Assembly (NCBI RefSeq): GCF_016805305.1
Contig: NZ_JAERQN010000004.1
Coordinates: 62,001-126,000, forward strand
Origin: Falsiroseomonas ponticola
Lineage (GTDB): Bacteria > Pseudomonadota > Alphaproteobacteria > Acetobacterales > Acetobacteraceae
Direction of reading: 5' to 3'
DNA length: 64,000 nucleotides
Shown here: positions 43,594 to 53,101 of the stretch, one piece after another
Position numbering within the stretch: position 1 is the first letter of the stretch
Layout of the letters: every line of letters starts with the position of its first letter
Made by a program: the position numbers and the translations under genes
Notes under the pieces: generated by a model
What the model saw: the letters and a program-made list of their open reading frames with translations, nothing else
What the model was told of the DNA's origin: nothing
Databases searched by the model: none

Positions 43594-44541
43594 TCAGCCC
43601 CGCTCCGCCGGCACCACCATCCGCCGCCGCAGGTCGCCGCGCCGCAGCAGCACCGCCTCCGCCGCCTGCCCCACCCGTTCCCCCGTCAGCCAGCGCAGCA
43701 GGTCGGCGACATGGGCGATGGGATCGCCGCCGATCGACAGCAGCAGGTCGCCGGCCTCGATGCCCGCGCGGTCCGCCGGGCCCTCCTTCGCGACGCTGGC
43801 CACCAGCAGCCCGGTCGGCTGCGCGATGCCATGGGCGCGGGCGAAGCGCCGCGGCACCGCTTCCTGCTGCCCGGACAGGCCGAGGAAGGCGCGCCGCACG
43901 CGGCCGAAGCGGACCAGGTGGCCCAGCACCAGCCGCGCCGTATCGGCGGCCACCGCGAAGCACAGGCCCTGCGCGCCGCCGATCATCGCCGTGTTCACGC
44001 CGATCACGGCGCCCCGCGCATCCACCAGCGCGCCGCCGGAATTGCCGGGGTTCAGCGCCGCATCGGTCTGGATCAGGTCCTCGATCGGCCGCCCGCCGGG
44101 CCCCGCCAGCGTCCGTCCCAGCGCGCTCACCACGCCGGCCGTGACGGTGTTGGAAAAGCCGAGCGGATTGCCGATGGCGATCGCCACCTGGCCGACGCGC
44201 AGCGCCGCACTCTCGCCCAGCGTCGCGGCCGGCAGCGCGACCGCCGTCTCCGCCCGCAGCAGCGCCAGGTCGGTATCCGCGTCGTCGCCGAGCAGCCGCG
44301 CGGCGAAGCGCGCCCCTTCCGCGGTCGCGACCTCGATCCGCGACGCGCCGGCGACCACATGGCTGTTGGTCAGCACGAATCCGTCCGGGGAGACGATGAC
44401 CCCCGATCCGCCGCCGCGCCCACGCGGCCCGGAGACGGCAACATTGACGACGGAGGGGCCGGCACGGCCCACGGCGGCGGTGACGGCGGCGGAATAGGCG
44501 TCCAGCAGCCCCGCATCAGGCGGGATAGGCGCATCGAGCAT
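43594..44541 (-). CDS. HtrA-like serine protease with PDZ domain
   Basis: A 315-residue trypsin-fold S1C protease. The catalytic triad is visible: TNSHVVAG (His61), ADTDLALLR (Asp91) and NPGNSGGAL (Ser168). A PDZ domain (about 225-310) includes GPADRAGIEAGDLLLSIGG. Unlike DegP/DegQ, it has no signal peptide from the chosen ATG; an in-frame start at 44616 adds a basic, not hydrophobic, segment. It may act in the cytoplasm or need another export route. It is divergent from the antiporter gene. Confidence 0.8.
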   Translation of the reverse strand: MLDAPIPPDAGLLDAYSAAVTAAVGRAGPSVVNVAVSGPRGRGGGSGVIVSPDGFVLTNSHVVAGASRIEVATAEGARFAARLLGDDADTDLALLRAETAVALPAATLGESAALRVGQVAIAIGNPLGFSNTVTAGVVSALGRTLAGPGGRPIEDLIQTDAALNPGNSGGALVDARGAVIGVNTAMIGGAQGLCFAVAADTARLVLGHLVRFGRVRRAFLGLSGQQEAVPRRFARAHGIAQPTGLLVASVAKEGPADRAGIEAGDLLLSIGGDPIAHVADLLRWLTGERVGQAAEAVLLRRGDLRRRMVVPAERG

Positions 44542-44642
44542 GGGGAGGGTGGTCCTTTTACCGCCCAAAATGGGAAGCCGCGATCGCGACCCCAAGCCCC
44601 GGCGGTTGCCGGGCACCCCCCCGCTTCCGCTATGGTCGAGGC

Positions 44643-46217
44643 ATGGAAATCGTCGAGGCCGTGCTGGCCCTGATCGCGGTCTGCATCGGCTTCGCGCTGG
44701 TCGCCCGCCGCCTGAACATGCCCTATGCGGTGATCCTCGTGCTGGGCGGCATGGCCTTGGCCTTCGTGCCGGGGCTGCCCTCCGTCACGCTCGATCCGCA
44801 GATCGCGCTGGCCTTCTTCCTGCCGCCGCTGCTGCAGGCCAGCGCCTGGCGGACGGATTGGCGGGCCTTCCGCGCGAATATCCGGCCCATCCTGCTGCTG
44901 GCCGTGGGCGCGGTGCTGTTCACCGCCGTGGTCATCGCCATCGTCGCCAAGCTGCTGATCCCGGGCCTGCCCTGGGCGGCGGCCGTGGCACTCGGCGCCA
45001 TCGTCGCGCCGCCGGATGCCGTGGCCGCGGCGGCCGTGCTGCAACGGCTGCGCATCCCGCGCCGCATCGTGACGGTGCTGGAGGGCGAGAGCCTGGTGAA
45101 CGACGCGACCGCGCTCGTGCTCTACCGCTTCGCCATCGCGGCCGTCGCGGCGGGCGGGGTCGCGATCGAGCAGGCGGCGGCCTCCTTCGTCCTGGTCGCG
45201 GCGGGGGGGATCGCCATCGGCTATGGCGTGGCGCTGGCCGGGGCCTGGGTCTTCCCGCGGCTGCAGGACACGCTGCTGGTCGTGGCCGCCAGCTTCATCG
45301 CCTGCTTCGCGAGCTTCATGGCGGCGGAGGCGCTGCACCTGTCCGGCGTGATGGCGGTGGTCACCACGGGGCTGGTGCTGGGGCAGAAGCAGCATGGCAC
45401 GCTCTCCCCGCAAAGCCGCATCGCCGCCGTCACCGTCTGGCAGTTCGTCGAATTCGTGCTGACCAGCCTCGTCTTCATCCTCACCGGCCTGCAACTGCGC
45501 GCCATCCTCGACCGCATCACCACCCACAGCGTGGGAGAGATGGTGGTGCTGGCCGTGGCGCTCTCCGCCGCGCTGATCGTCGCGCGGTTCCTCTGGGTAT
45601 TCCCGGCGCTCTACGCCTCCCGCCTCATCCCCACGGTGCGGCGCCACCAGCCGCCGCCGCCCGTTGGCCATGCCGTCGTCATCTCCTGGGCCGGCATGCG
45701 GGGCGTGGTCTCGCTGGCCGCCGCGCTGGCCCTGCCGCTGGATTTCCCGGAACGGGACCTGCTGGTCTTCCTGGCCTTCTGCGCCATCCTGGCCACGCTG
45801 GTGGTGCAGGGCACGACGCTGGAATGGGTGATCCGCCGCTGGAAGGTGGAGGAACCGGCGGTCAACGGCATGGCGCCGGAGGAAGCGGCCGTCCGCCGCC
45901 ACGTCGCCGGCGCGACGCTGGCTGAGATCCAGCGCCGGGCGGAGGACATCCTGGAAGGCCCCGTCGCGCAGGACCTGCTGGCCGAGTACACGGACAAGGC
46001 GCGCGTCTTCCACGGCATCGCCAAGGGCAGCGGCCAGGCGGTGCTGGAGGCCCGGATGCGCATCCGCCTGGCGGCGCTGCGGGAGGGCCGGCGCGCCCTG
46101 CTCGACCACCACCGCGACGGCAAGCTGGATGATGAATTGCTGACCGCGCTGGAACTGGAGCACGACCTGGAGGAGATCCGCATCCTCCGCCTTCTCGGCG
46201 CCGCACCGGCGCATTAA
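44643..46217 (+). CDS. Na+/H+ antiporter (CPA1/NhaP type)
   Basis: A 524-residue antiporter with about 12 membrane helices and a cytoplasmic helical C-terminus. It has VAPPDAVAAAAVLQRL and LEGESLVNDATALVLYRFA, the ion-site motifs of CPA1 exchangers, and HAVVISWAGMRGVVSLAAALALP near the C-terminal membrane part. It exchanges Na+ (or K+) for H+. Nine bases separate it from the large helicase gene, so the two may be co-transcribed. Confidence 0.85.
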   Translation: MEIVEAVLALIAVCIGFALVARRLNMPYAVILVLGGMALAFVPGLPSVTLDPQIALAFFLPPLLQASAWRTDWRAFRANIRPILLLAVGAVLFTAVVIAIVAKLLIPGLPWAAAVALGAIVAPPDAVAAAAVLQRLRIPRRIVTVLEGESLVNDATALVLYRFAIAAVAAGGVAIEQAAASFVLVAAGGIAIGYGVALAGAWVFPRLQDTLLVVAASFIACFASFMAAEALHLSGVMAVVTTGLVLGQKQHGTLSPQSRIAAVTVWQFVEFVLTSLVFILTGLQLRAILDRITTHSVGEMVVLAVALSAALIVARFLWVFPALYASRLIPTVRRHQPPPPVGHAVVISWAGMRGVVSLAAALALPLDFPERDLLVFLAFCAILATLVVQGTTLEWVIRRWKVEEPAVNGMAPEEAAVRRHVAGATLAEIQRRAEDILEGPVAQDLLAEYTDKARVFHGIAKGSGQAVLEARMRIRLAALREGRRALLDHHRDGKLDDELLTALELEHDLEEIRILRLLGAAPAH

Positions 46218-46226
46218 CTGCGCGCC

Positions 46227-49200
46227 ATGGATGACGCCGCCCTCGCCGACCGCCTGCAGGAAGCCCGCCGCGGCCTGCTCGACCTCTCCACCCGCAACCG
46301 CCTGCTGGCCCTGCCGAAGCCGGGCCGGTCCCGCGGCGTCGTCATCCTGGATGACGAGGATGCCGATTTCGTGCTGGAGGCGCTGGGCGCCGGCCGCGCC
46401 TTCGGCTTCGAGGCCGCGCCCGCCGAGGCCGCCGCCCCTCCCCCGGCGCCGGAGGGCGAGGCCCCCGCGCCCCGCCGCCGCCGCGCCGCCCGCCCCCGCC
46501 GGGCGGAGGGCATCGCCACCGCCGATGCCGCGCAGAGCGCGGAGGATGCGCGGCGCGACACCAAGCTCCGCGTCCGCCTCTCGCCCGAGGAGCTGTCCCG
46601 GCGCCTGCGCGACCTGATGCAGGATGCCCGCACGGCGCGGGAGGAGACGGGCGTCGCGACCCTCTCCCTCGCCCTCGGCACGCTGACCTGGCGGGACCCC
46701 GCGACGCCGGAGACGGAGCGCCTGGCGCCCCTCGCCCTGCTGCCCGTGACGCTGGAGCGCGAGGGCGTCGGCCAGACCTACCGCCTGCGCGCCGCGGGGC
46801 TGGAGGTGCAGGAGAATCTGAGCCTGCGGGAGAAGCTCGCCACCGAGTTCCGCCTGGAACTGCCCCCCTTCGATGCCGAGGCCTATGACCCCACCGCCTG
46901 GGCCGATGCCGTGCGCGCCGCGCTGGGCGGGCGGGAAGGCTGGGGCGTGGACCCGGATGGCCTGGCGGTCGGCCTGTTCAGCTTCCAGAAGTTCCTGATG
47001 TGGCGGGACCTCGACCCCGTCGCCAATCCCGGGCTGCTGTCCCACCCCATGGTCCGCGCGCTGGTCGGCGGCGAACCGCTCGCCAGCCCGCCCCCCTTCC
47101 CCGACGATACCGACGTGGATGCCGAGATCCCGGTGGAGCGGCTGGACCACGTCATGGATGTGGATGGCAGCCAGGCCCTGGCGGCGGAAGCGGTACGCCG
47201 CGGCGGCCACACCGTCATCCAGGGCCCGCCCGGCACCGGCAAGTCCCAGACCATCGCCAACATCATCGCCCAGGCCGTGCTGGATGGCCGGCGCGTGCTG
47301 TTCGTGGCGGAGAAGCTGGCGGCGCTGGAGGTGGTGCAGCGCCGCCTCGGCTCCATCGGCCTCGGCGCCGCCTGCCTGGAGTTGCACAGCGAGAAGCAGT
47401 CGAAGCGCGCGGTGCTGGATGAGCTGCGCGCCACCCTCGCCCTGCCGCCGCCGCGGCGGCCGGATCGCGATGCGCTGATCCGGCGCCTCGGTTCGCTGCG
47501 CGGCCGGCTGAACGGCCATGCCCGCGCCATGGCGGCGCCGGTCGGCGAGAGCGGCCGGCCGCTGCATGCCGTGGTCGGCCGGCTGGTCGGGCTGCGCGCC
47601 AGCGGCCAGGCCGCGCCCGATTTCCTCCTGCCCGCCGGCGACTGGAGCGCGGACCGCATCGCGGCCGCCGAGGCGGCGGTCGAGGAACTCGCCGCCCGGG
47701 CCGCGGAAGGCGGTCCGGCCAGCGCCTGGCGCGGCATCGGCGCCGACCTCGCCCCCATCGACCAGGAACGCCTGCTGGCGCGGCTGCCGGCGCTGATCCG
47801 CACCCTGTCCGCCGGCGCCGCCGCGCTGGCGCCCGCCGCGCGGGCGCTGGGGCGCCCCGCCCCGGGCGCGGAGGCCGCCGCCGCGCTCCTCGCCCTGTCC
47901 CGGGCCGTGGCCGCCGCCCCGGCGCATGACCGCGCCGCCCTGGCCCATGCCGCCTGGGCCGCGGACCCCGCCCCGCTGCGCGCCCTGGCGGAGGCGCAGG
48001 CCGCGCTGGCCGCCGCGCAATCCGACCGCCGCCTGAAGCCGGGCGCCCTGGCCGAGGCCGGCATCGCCGAGGCCCGCCAGGCGCTGGCCGCGGGAGGCGG
48101 GTTGTTCGGCTTCCTCTCCGCCACTCAGCGCAACGCCAAGGCCCTGGCCGCCCGCATCGCCGCCGATGCGGCGGACCCCCTCCCCGCCCTCGACGCCGCC
48201 CTGGCGGGGCAGGAGGCCGCCCGGACGGTCGCGGGCGGGGAGGCGCTGGGCCGCGCCGCCTTCGGCACCCTCTGGGGCGATGCCCCCGCCATGCAGGCCC
48301 TGCTGGCCTGGCGCGACACCCATGGCGCGGAGGCGGCGGCGGCCCTGGCCGCCGGTATGCCGGTGCTTGACCCGGCGCCCGTGGAGGCCGCCCTCGCCGC
48401 CCATGCCGACCTGGTCGCCGAGACCGCGCTCGACCCGATCGCGGCCTTCGGACAGGCCGACCCACCCCTGGCCGACATCGCCGCGCGCCTCGGCGACTGG
48501 GCCGGGCAGCCGGAGACGCTGCCCCTCTGGCTCGGCTGGCGCCGCGCCGTCGCCGCGGCCGGGGATGACCTCAAGCCCCTGGTGGAGCGCCTGGCCGATG
48601 GCCGCCTGGCGCCGGAAGCCGCCCGCCCCGCCTTCGACTACGCGCTGGAGGAAGCGCTGCTGAAGGCCGCCATGCGCGCGCGCCCGGAACTCGCCGCCTT
48701 CGACGGCGCCGGCTTCGACCGCCTGGCGGAGGAATTCGCCGAGGCCGATCGCGCGCGCATCGACCTGGCGCGGCGCGAATGCGGCGCCGCCCATGCCGCC
48801 CGCATCACGGGGTTGCGTGACCTGCCCGGCTTCACCCTGCTGATGGGGGAATTCGAGAAGAAGCGCGGCCACCTGCCCGTGCGCGAATTGCTGCTGCGCG
48901 CGGGGCAGGTGGTGCAGGCCGCCAAGCCGGTGCTGATGATGTCGCCGCTCTCCGTCGCGCAGTTCCTGGCGCCGCCGCATGGCCTCCGCCCCGGCCTCTC
49001 CTTCGACCTGCTGGTGATCGACGAGGCCTCGCAGGTGGAACCCGTCGATGCGCTGGGCGCCATCGCGCGCTGCGGCCAGGTCGTCGTCGTGGGCGACGAC
49101 AAGCAGATGCCGCCGACCCGCTTCTTCCAGCGCATGACGTCCGAGGATGACGAGGGCGCCGACATGGAGGAGACCGGCGAAGCGGTGGCGGCGCGGGAGA

Positions 49201-50774
49201 TGGAGAGCATCCTCGGCCTCGCCAATGCGCGCGGCGTGCCCAACGTCATGCTGCGCTGGCACTACCGCAGCCGGCACGAAAGCCTGATCGCGACCAGCAA
49301 TGCGGAATTCTACGGCAACCGCCTCTTCGTCCTGCCCTCCCCCCGCGCGCGCTCGGCGGCACTCGGCCTCTCGCTGATCCGCGTCGATGGCACCTGGGAA
49401 GCCGGCGCCGGCGTGAACCGCACGGAAGCCCGCGCCGTGGCGGAAGCCGTGCTGCGCCATGCGAAGGAAACGCCGGGCGAGACGCTCGGCGTCGCCGCCT
49501 TCTCCCTCAAGCAGCGGGACGCGATCCTGGACGCGGTGGAAGCGCTGCGGCGCGAAAGCCCGGAGACCGAGGCGTTCTTCACGGCGCATGAGCACGAACC
49601 GTTCTTCGTGAAGAACCTGGAGAACGTGCAGGGCGACGAACGCGACGCCATCATGATCAGCGTCGGCTATGCGCGCGGGTCGGACGGCAAGCTCGCCATG
49701 CGCTTCGGCCCGCTTTCCGCCGATGGCGGCGAACGGCGGCTCAACGTCCTCATCACCCGCGCCAAGAAGCGCTGCATCGTCTTCAGCGGCATCGGCGCGG
49801 AGGATATCGACCTCGCCCGCGCCGCCGGCCGCGGCGTCGCCGCCCTCAAGACCTTTCTCCAGGCGGCCGCAAGCGGGCTGGGAAGCGGGGCGCCGGCTTC
49901 GGGCATGGTGCGGGCGGGGCTGGGGACGGTGATCGGGGCGGAGATCCAGGCGGCGGGGAAGGAAGCGGTGGGGCGCGTGGGGACGGCGGGGCTGTTCCTC
50001 GATGTGGCGGCGCGGGAGGGCGACGACTTCATCCTGGGCGTGGAAGCCGATGCCGGCGACTGGACCAGCATCCGCGCGGCGCGGGACCGGGAACGCGGGC
50101 GCGCGGCGGCGCTGGGCCAGATGGGCTGGCGCCTGCACCGCGCCTGGTCGCTGGCCTGGCTGCAACGCCCGGAAGCCGAACGCGCAAGGCTGCGCGCCGC
50201 CCTCGGCGCCCGGCAGGAAGCGGCGGAGGCCGCGCCGGTTGGCGGACCCGACCCGGGCCTGGCCATTCCCTATGCGGAGGCGACGACGGAGGCCGACACC
50301 AGCATCGCCATCCCCGCCATGCCCTTCGCCGCGCTGTCGGAGGTGCTGGCCGCCATCATCCGCACCGAACAGCCGGTCCACGCCGACGCCGTGCTGGAAC
50401 GCATCCGCCTGCTCTGGGGCAGGGAAAGGCTGGAAGCCGCGGACCGCGCCGCGCTGCAGCAGGCGCTGCGCCTGGCCGGACAGTTGCAGGGCGTGTCGGA
50501 AGCCAACGGCTTCTGGACCGCCGAGGACGCGCCGCCCGTGCAGCCGCGGGACCGGCGCGCCGCGGCGCCGCACCTCCGCCGCCCCGCCATGGTCGCGCCG
50601 GCCGAGATCGAGGCCGCGGCCCGGACCCTGCTGGCCGCCATGCCGCAGACGACGGAAGCGGAACTCGCGCCAGGGATCGTCCGGCTGCTCGGCCTCGATG
50701 CCGCGGCGACGCCCGCCATCGCCGCGCGCGTCGCCGCCCTGGTCGGCGCGGGCACGATCACGACCGCGGGTTGA
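46227..50774 (+). CDS. DUF4011-helicase-nuclease-DUF3320 protein (Hhe-like)
   Basis: A 1515-residue multidomain protein. It has an N-terminal DUF4011 (RRGLLDLSTRNRLLALP) and an SF1 helicase with Walker A GPPGTGKSQ (333-341), DEAS Walker B (932-935), GDERDAI (1136) and ITRAKKR. A Vsr/MTES_1575-type PD-(D/E)xK nuclease follows (Asp1259, Glu1273, Asp1275; then RDRERGRAAAL and GWRLHRAWS), then DUF3320 (about 1365-1420). This order matches, as I recall, the single-gene anti-phage system Hhe. It probably unwinds and cuts foreign DNA or RNA. It starts 9 bases after the antiporter; no strong ribosome binding site is seen. Confidence 0.8.
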   Translation: MDDAALADRLQEARRGLLDLSTRNRLLALPKPGRSRGVVILDDEDADFVLEALGAGRAFGFEAAPAEAAAPPPAPEGEAPAPRRRRAARPRRAEGIATADAAQSAEDARRDTKLRVRLSPEELSRRLRDLMQDARTAREETGVATLSLALGTLTWRDPATPETERLAPLALLPVTLEREGVGQTYRLRAAGLEVQENLSLREKLATEFRLELPPFDAEAYDPTAWADAVRAALGGREGWGVDPDGLAVGLFSFQKFLMWRDLDPVANPGLLSHPMVRALVGGEPLASPPPFPDDTDVDAEIPVERLDHVMDVDGSQALAAEAVRRGGHTVIQGPPGTGKSQTIANIIAQAVLDGRRVLFVAEKLAALEVVQRRLGSIGLGAACLELHSEKQSKRAVLDELRATLALPPPRRPDRDALIRRLGSLRGRLNGHARAMAAPVGESGRPLHAVVGRLVGLRASGQAAPDFLLPAGDWSADRIAAAEAAVEELAARAAEGGPASAWRGIGADLAPIDQERLLARLPALIRTLSAGAAALAPAARALGRPAPGAEAAAALLALSRAVAAAPAHDRAALAHAAWAADPAPLRALAEAQAALAAAQSDRRLKPGALAEAGIAEARQALAAGGGLFGFLSATQRNAKALAARIAADAADPLPALDAALAGQEAARTVAGGEALGRAAFGTLWGDAPAMQALLAWRDTHGAEAAAALAAGMPVLDPAPVEAALAAHADLVAETALDPIAAFGQADPPLADIAARLGDWAGQPETLPLWLGWRRAVAAAGDDLKPLVERLADGRLAPEAARPAFDYALEEALLKAAMRARPELAAFDGAGFDRLAEEFAEADRARIDLARRECGAAHAARITGLRDLPGFTLLMGEFEKKRGHLPVRELLLRAGQVVQAAKPVLMMSPLSVAQFLAPPHGLRPGLSFDLLVIDEASQVEPVDALGAIARCGQVVVVGDDKQMPPTRFFQRMTSEDDEGADMEETGEAVAAREMESILGLANARGVPNVMLRWHYRSRHESLIATSNAEFYGNRLFVLPSPRARSAALGLSLIRVDGTWEAGAGVNRTEARAVAEAVLRHAKETPGETLGVAAFSLKQRDAILDAVEALRRESPETEAFFTAHEHEPFFVKNLENVQGDERDAIMISVGYARGSDGKLAMRFGPLSADGGERRLNVLITRAKKRCIVFSGIGAEDIDLARAAGRGVAALKTFLQAAASGLGSGAPASGMVRAGLGTVIGAEIQAAGKEAVGRVGTAGLFLDVAAREGDDFILGVEADAGDWTSIRAARDRERGRAAALGQMGWRLHRAWSLAWLQRPEAERARLRAALGARQEAAEAAPVGGPDPGLAIPYAEATTEADTSIAIPAMPFAALSEVLAAIIRTEQPVHADAVLERIRLLWGRERLEAADRAALQQALRLAGQLQGVSEANGFWTAEDAPPVQPRDRRAAAPHLRRPAMVAPAEIEAAARTLLAAMPQTTEAELAPGIVRLLGLDAAATPAIAARVAALVGAGTITTAG

Positions 50775-50910
50775 AGCCGCTTCCGCTCACGCTCGACGAA
50801 CCCGGCCACGCAACCATCGCCATCCCCTTCGCGTTCTTCGCGCGTCGGATGATCCGGAACGCTGCCCCGGCCTTCACGGGGACCGCACCGGAAGAACGAG
50901 GAGCGAAGCG

Positions 50911-51732
50911 ATGTACGCGAAGATCATGAGTGCGGCGGCCCTCGGGCTGCTGGTGGCGGCCTGCGGCACGGACCCGCAGGAGCGCGTCCAGGGCGGCGCC
51001 GCCGCCGGTGCGGCGACCGGTGCCGGCATCGGCGCGCTGGGCGGGCCGGTCGGCGCGCTGGCCGGCGCGGCCATCGGCGGAGGCGCGGGCGCCATCACCG
51101 GCGCCACGACGGATGCGCGCGACGTGAATCTCGGCCGCCCGGTCTGGGAGAATCCGGAAACCCGCGTCCCGGGCGTCACCAACACCGGCGGCCGCGCCGC
51201 CAGCGGCCCGGCGCGCCAGGCGCAGCAGGCGCTGGCCGCGCGCGGCTACAACCCCGGCCCCGCCGATGGCGTCTGGGGCGAGCGGTCGCGCCAGGCGACG
51301 ATGGACTTCCAGCGCGCCAACAACATCGAGCCGAGCGGCCGCCTGGACCGCCAGACCATGGCGGCGCTCAATGTCAGCGCGACGACCACGGGTGCCGCGC
51401 GCGGCAACGTGGCGGAGCGTGACCGCGCCTATATGGGCGGCGGCCAGGTCAGCCAGAGCCAGGCGCCGTCCCCGGGCATGTCCGACCAGCGCGGCATGGG
51501 CACGCCGAACGCCGCGCCGATGGGCTCCGCCAGCAACCCGCCGATGACCGGCACGGGCCCGATGACGACGCCGGCTTCCCCGGGCGTCGCGACCAGCCCC
51601 TCCAACCCGCCGAACGTGGCGGCCGGGCAGCAGGTGCCAGGCGCCTCGCGCGGCTCGACGCCGGGCGACGTGAACACGGGCGGCGGCAGCGGCGCGGGTG
51701 CCTCCGGCAGCGGCGGCGGCGCGGGCCGGTAA
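50911..51732 (+). CDS. Glycine-zipper and peptidoglycan-binding lipoprotein
   Basis: A 273-residue lipoprotein (lipobox LVAAC). It has a glycine-zipper segment (GAATGAGIGALGGPVGALAG) and a PG_binding_1-like domain (about 100-155) with QQALAARGYNPGPADGVWGERS. The C-terminus is a long low-complexity tail rich in Gly, Pro, Ser and Met. It is probably in the outer membrane, contacting peptidoglycan. A strong GAGGAG site precedes the ATG. A terminator follows. Confidence 0.75.
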   Translation: MYAKIMSAAALGLLVAACGTDPQERVQGGAAAGAATGAGIGALGGPVGALAGAAIGGGAGAITGATTDARDVNLGRPVWENPETRVPGVTNTGGRAASGPARQAQQALAARGYNPGPADGVWGERSRQATMDFQRANNIEPSGRLDRQTMAALNVSATTTGAARGNVAERDRAYMGGGQVSQSQAPSPGMSDQRGMGTPNAAPMGSASNPPMTGTGPMTTPASPGVATSPSNPPNVAAGQQVPGASRGSTPGDVNTGGGSGAGASGSGGGAGR

Positions 51733-51753
51733 GCGCAGCGCCAGGGCTGAACG

Positions 51754-51786
51754 GGCGCGGGCGGGGGAAATCCTGCCCGCGCCTTT
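51754..51786. terminator. Terminator between lipoprotein and TRAP operon
   Basis: A 9-bp stem (51754-51762 with 51775-51783) is followed by TTT, between the plus-strand lipoprotein gene and the end of the minus-strand dctM. It could serve both. Confidence 0.7.
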
Positions 51787-51792
51787 CGCCGT

Positions 51793-53097
51793 TCAGCGCG
51801 CCAGCAGCCACTCCGGCAGGCCCGTGACGAGCGTCACAGGGAACAGCGTGATCAGCACCAGCGTCACCACCAGCATCAGGAAGAAGGGCAGCGAGGCCAG
51901 CGCCACCTCCCCCTGTTCCTTCCCCGTCATCGTCTGCATGACGAAGAGGTTGAAGCCGACCGGCGGCGTGATCTCCGCGATCTCCACCAGCAGCACGATG
52001 AAGATGCCGAACCACACCAGGTCGAACCCCGCCTGCTGGATCATCGGCACGACGATCGACGTGGTCAGCACGATCATCGACACGCCATCCAGCGCGGTGC
52101 CGAGCACGATATAGACCACGACCAGCACCGCGATGATGCCGTAGGGGCCGAGGTTCAGCGCGGCGACGCCTTCCGCCAGCGCGGCCGGGATGCCGGTCAG
52201 CGCCATCGCCTTGGTCAGGAAGGCGGCGCCGGCCAGGATGAACATGATCATGCAGGACAGCCGCGTCGCGCCCAGCAGGCTGTCGCGGAAGCTCTCCCAG
52301 CTCAGCGTCCGCGTCACCGCCGCCAGCACCAGGCTGCCCAGCACGCCGAAGGCCGCGGCCTCCGTCGCCGTCGCCCAGCCCACGAACATGCTGCCGATGA
52401 CGACGATGATGAGGATCGCGCAGGGGATCAGCTGGGCGGAGGCGCGCAGCTTCTCCCGCATCGACATGCGCGGCTCCATCGCCGGCTGCTTGTCCGGGTT
52501 CAGCATGGCCCAGACGATGATGTAGGCGCTGAACAGCAGCATCACGAGCAGCCCGGGCAGGCACCCCGCGATGAAGACGCGGACGATCGAGACCTCCGCC
52601 GCCACGGCATAGACCACCATGATGATGGAGGGCGGGATCATGATGCCGAGCGTGCCGGCCGTGGCCAGGCTGCCGATCGCGACCCGTTCGTCATAGCCGC
52701 GCCGCTGCAATTCCGGCAGCGCGATCTTGGAGACGGTGGCGCAGGTGGCGGCGGAGGAGCCGGAGACGGAGCCGAAGATGCCGCAGGCCAGGATGTTCAC
52801 ATGCAGCAGCCGGCCGGGGATGCGCCGCACCCAGGGGGCGAGGCCGTTGAACAATTCCTCCGACAGCTTCGTACGGAACAGGATCTCCCCCATCCACACG
52901 AACATCGGCAGCGCGGCCAGCGTCCAGGACCCCGTCGATTCCCACATCGCACCGGCCAGGAACAACCCCGGCGTCGGCGATGCGGTGATCATCGCGAGGT
53001 AGCCGACCGCGGCCAGGCTCATGGAGATCCACACCCCCGCGCCGAGCAGCATGCACAGCACGACGAGGAGGAGGAGCGACAGCGTGATCAGGTCCAT
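51793..53097 (-). CDS. dctM: TRAP transporter large permease (DctM)
   Basis: A 434-residue permease with about 12 membrane helices. It has FVWMGEILFRTKLSEELFNGLAPW, GSSAATCATVSKIALPELQRRGYD, GTLGIMIPPSIIMVVYAV and ITPPVGFNLFVMQ. These are the DctM/SiaM signatures. It moves the substrate with Na+ together with DctQ. It starts 4 bases after dctQ, forming a dctP-dctP-dctQ-dctM order on the minus strand. The substrate is probably a carboxylate. Confidence 0.9.
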   Translation of the reverse strand: MDLITLSLLLLVVLCMLLGAGVWISMSLAAVGYLAMITASPTPGLFLAGAMWESTGSWTLAALPMFVWMGEILFRTKLSEELFNGLAPWVRRIPGRLLHVNILACGIFGSVSGSSAATCATVSKIALPELQRRGYDERVAIGSLATAGTLGIMIPPSIIMVVYAVAAEVSIVRVFIAGCLPGLLVMLLFSAYIIVWAMLNPDKQPAMEPRMSMREKLRASAQLIPCAILIIVVIGSMFVGWATATEAAAFGVLGSLVLAAVTRTLSWESFRDSLLGATRLSCMIMFILAGAAFLTKAMALTGIPAALAEGVAALNLGPYGIIAVLVVVYIVLGTALDGVSMIVLTTSIVVPMIQQAGFDLVWFGIFIVLLVEIAEITPPVGFNLFVMQTMTGKEQGEVALASLPFFLMLVVTLVLITLFPVTLVTGLPEWLLAR

Positions 53098-53101
53098 GGC
53101 G

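Noticed and set aside
44370..50573. A 2067-residue minus-strand open frame antisense to the antiporter and Hhe-like genes
   Set aside because: Its codons are the GC-rich complement of the real genes, it lacks recognisable domains except where it enters the HtrA frame, and the plus-strand proteins carry clear motifs. It is a compositional artefact.
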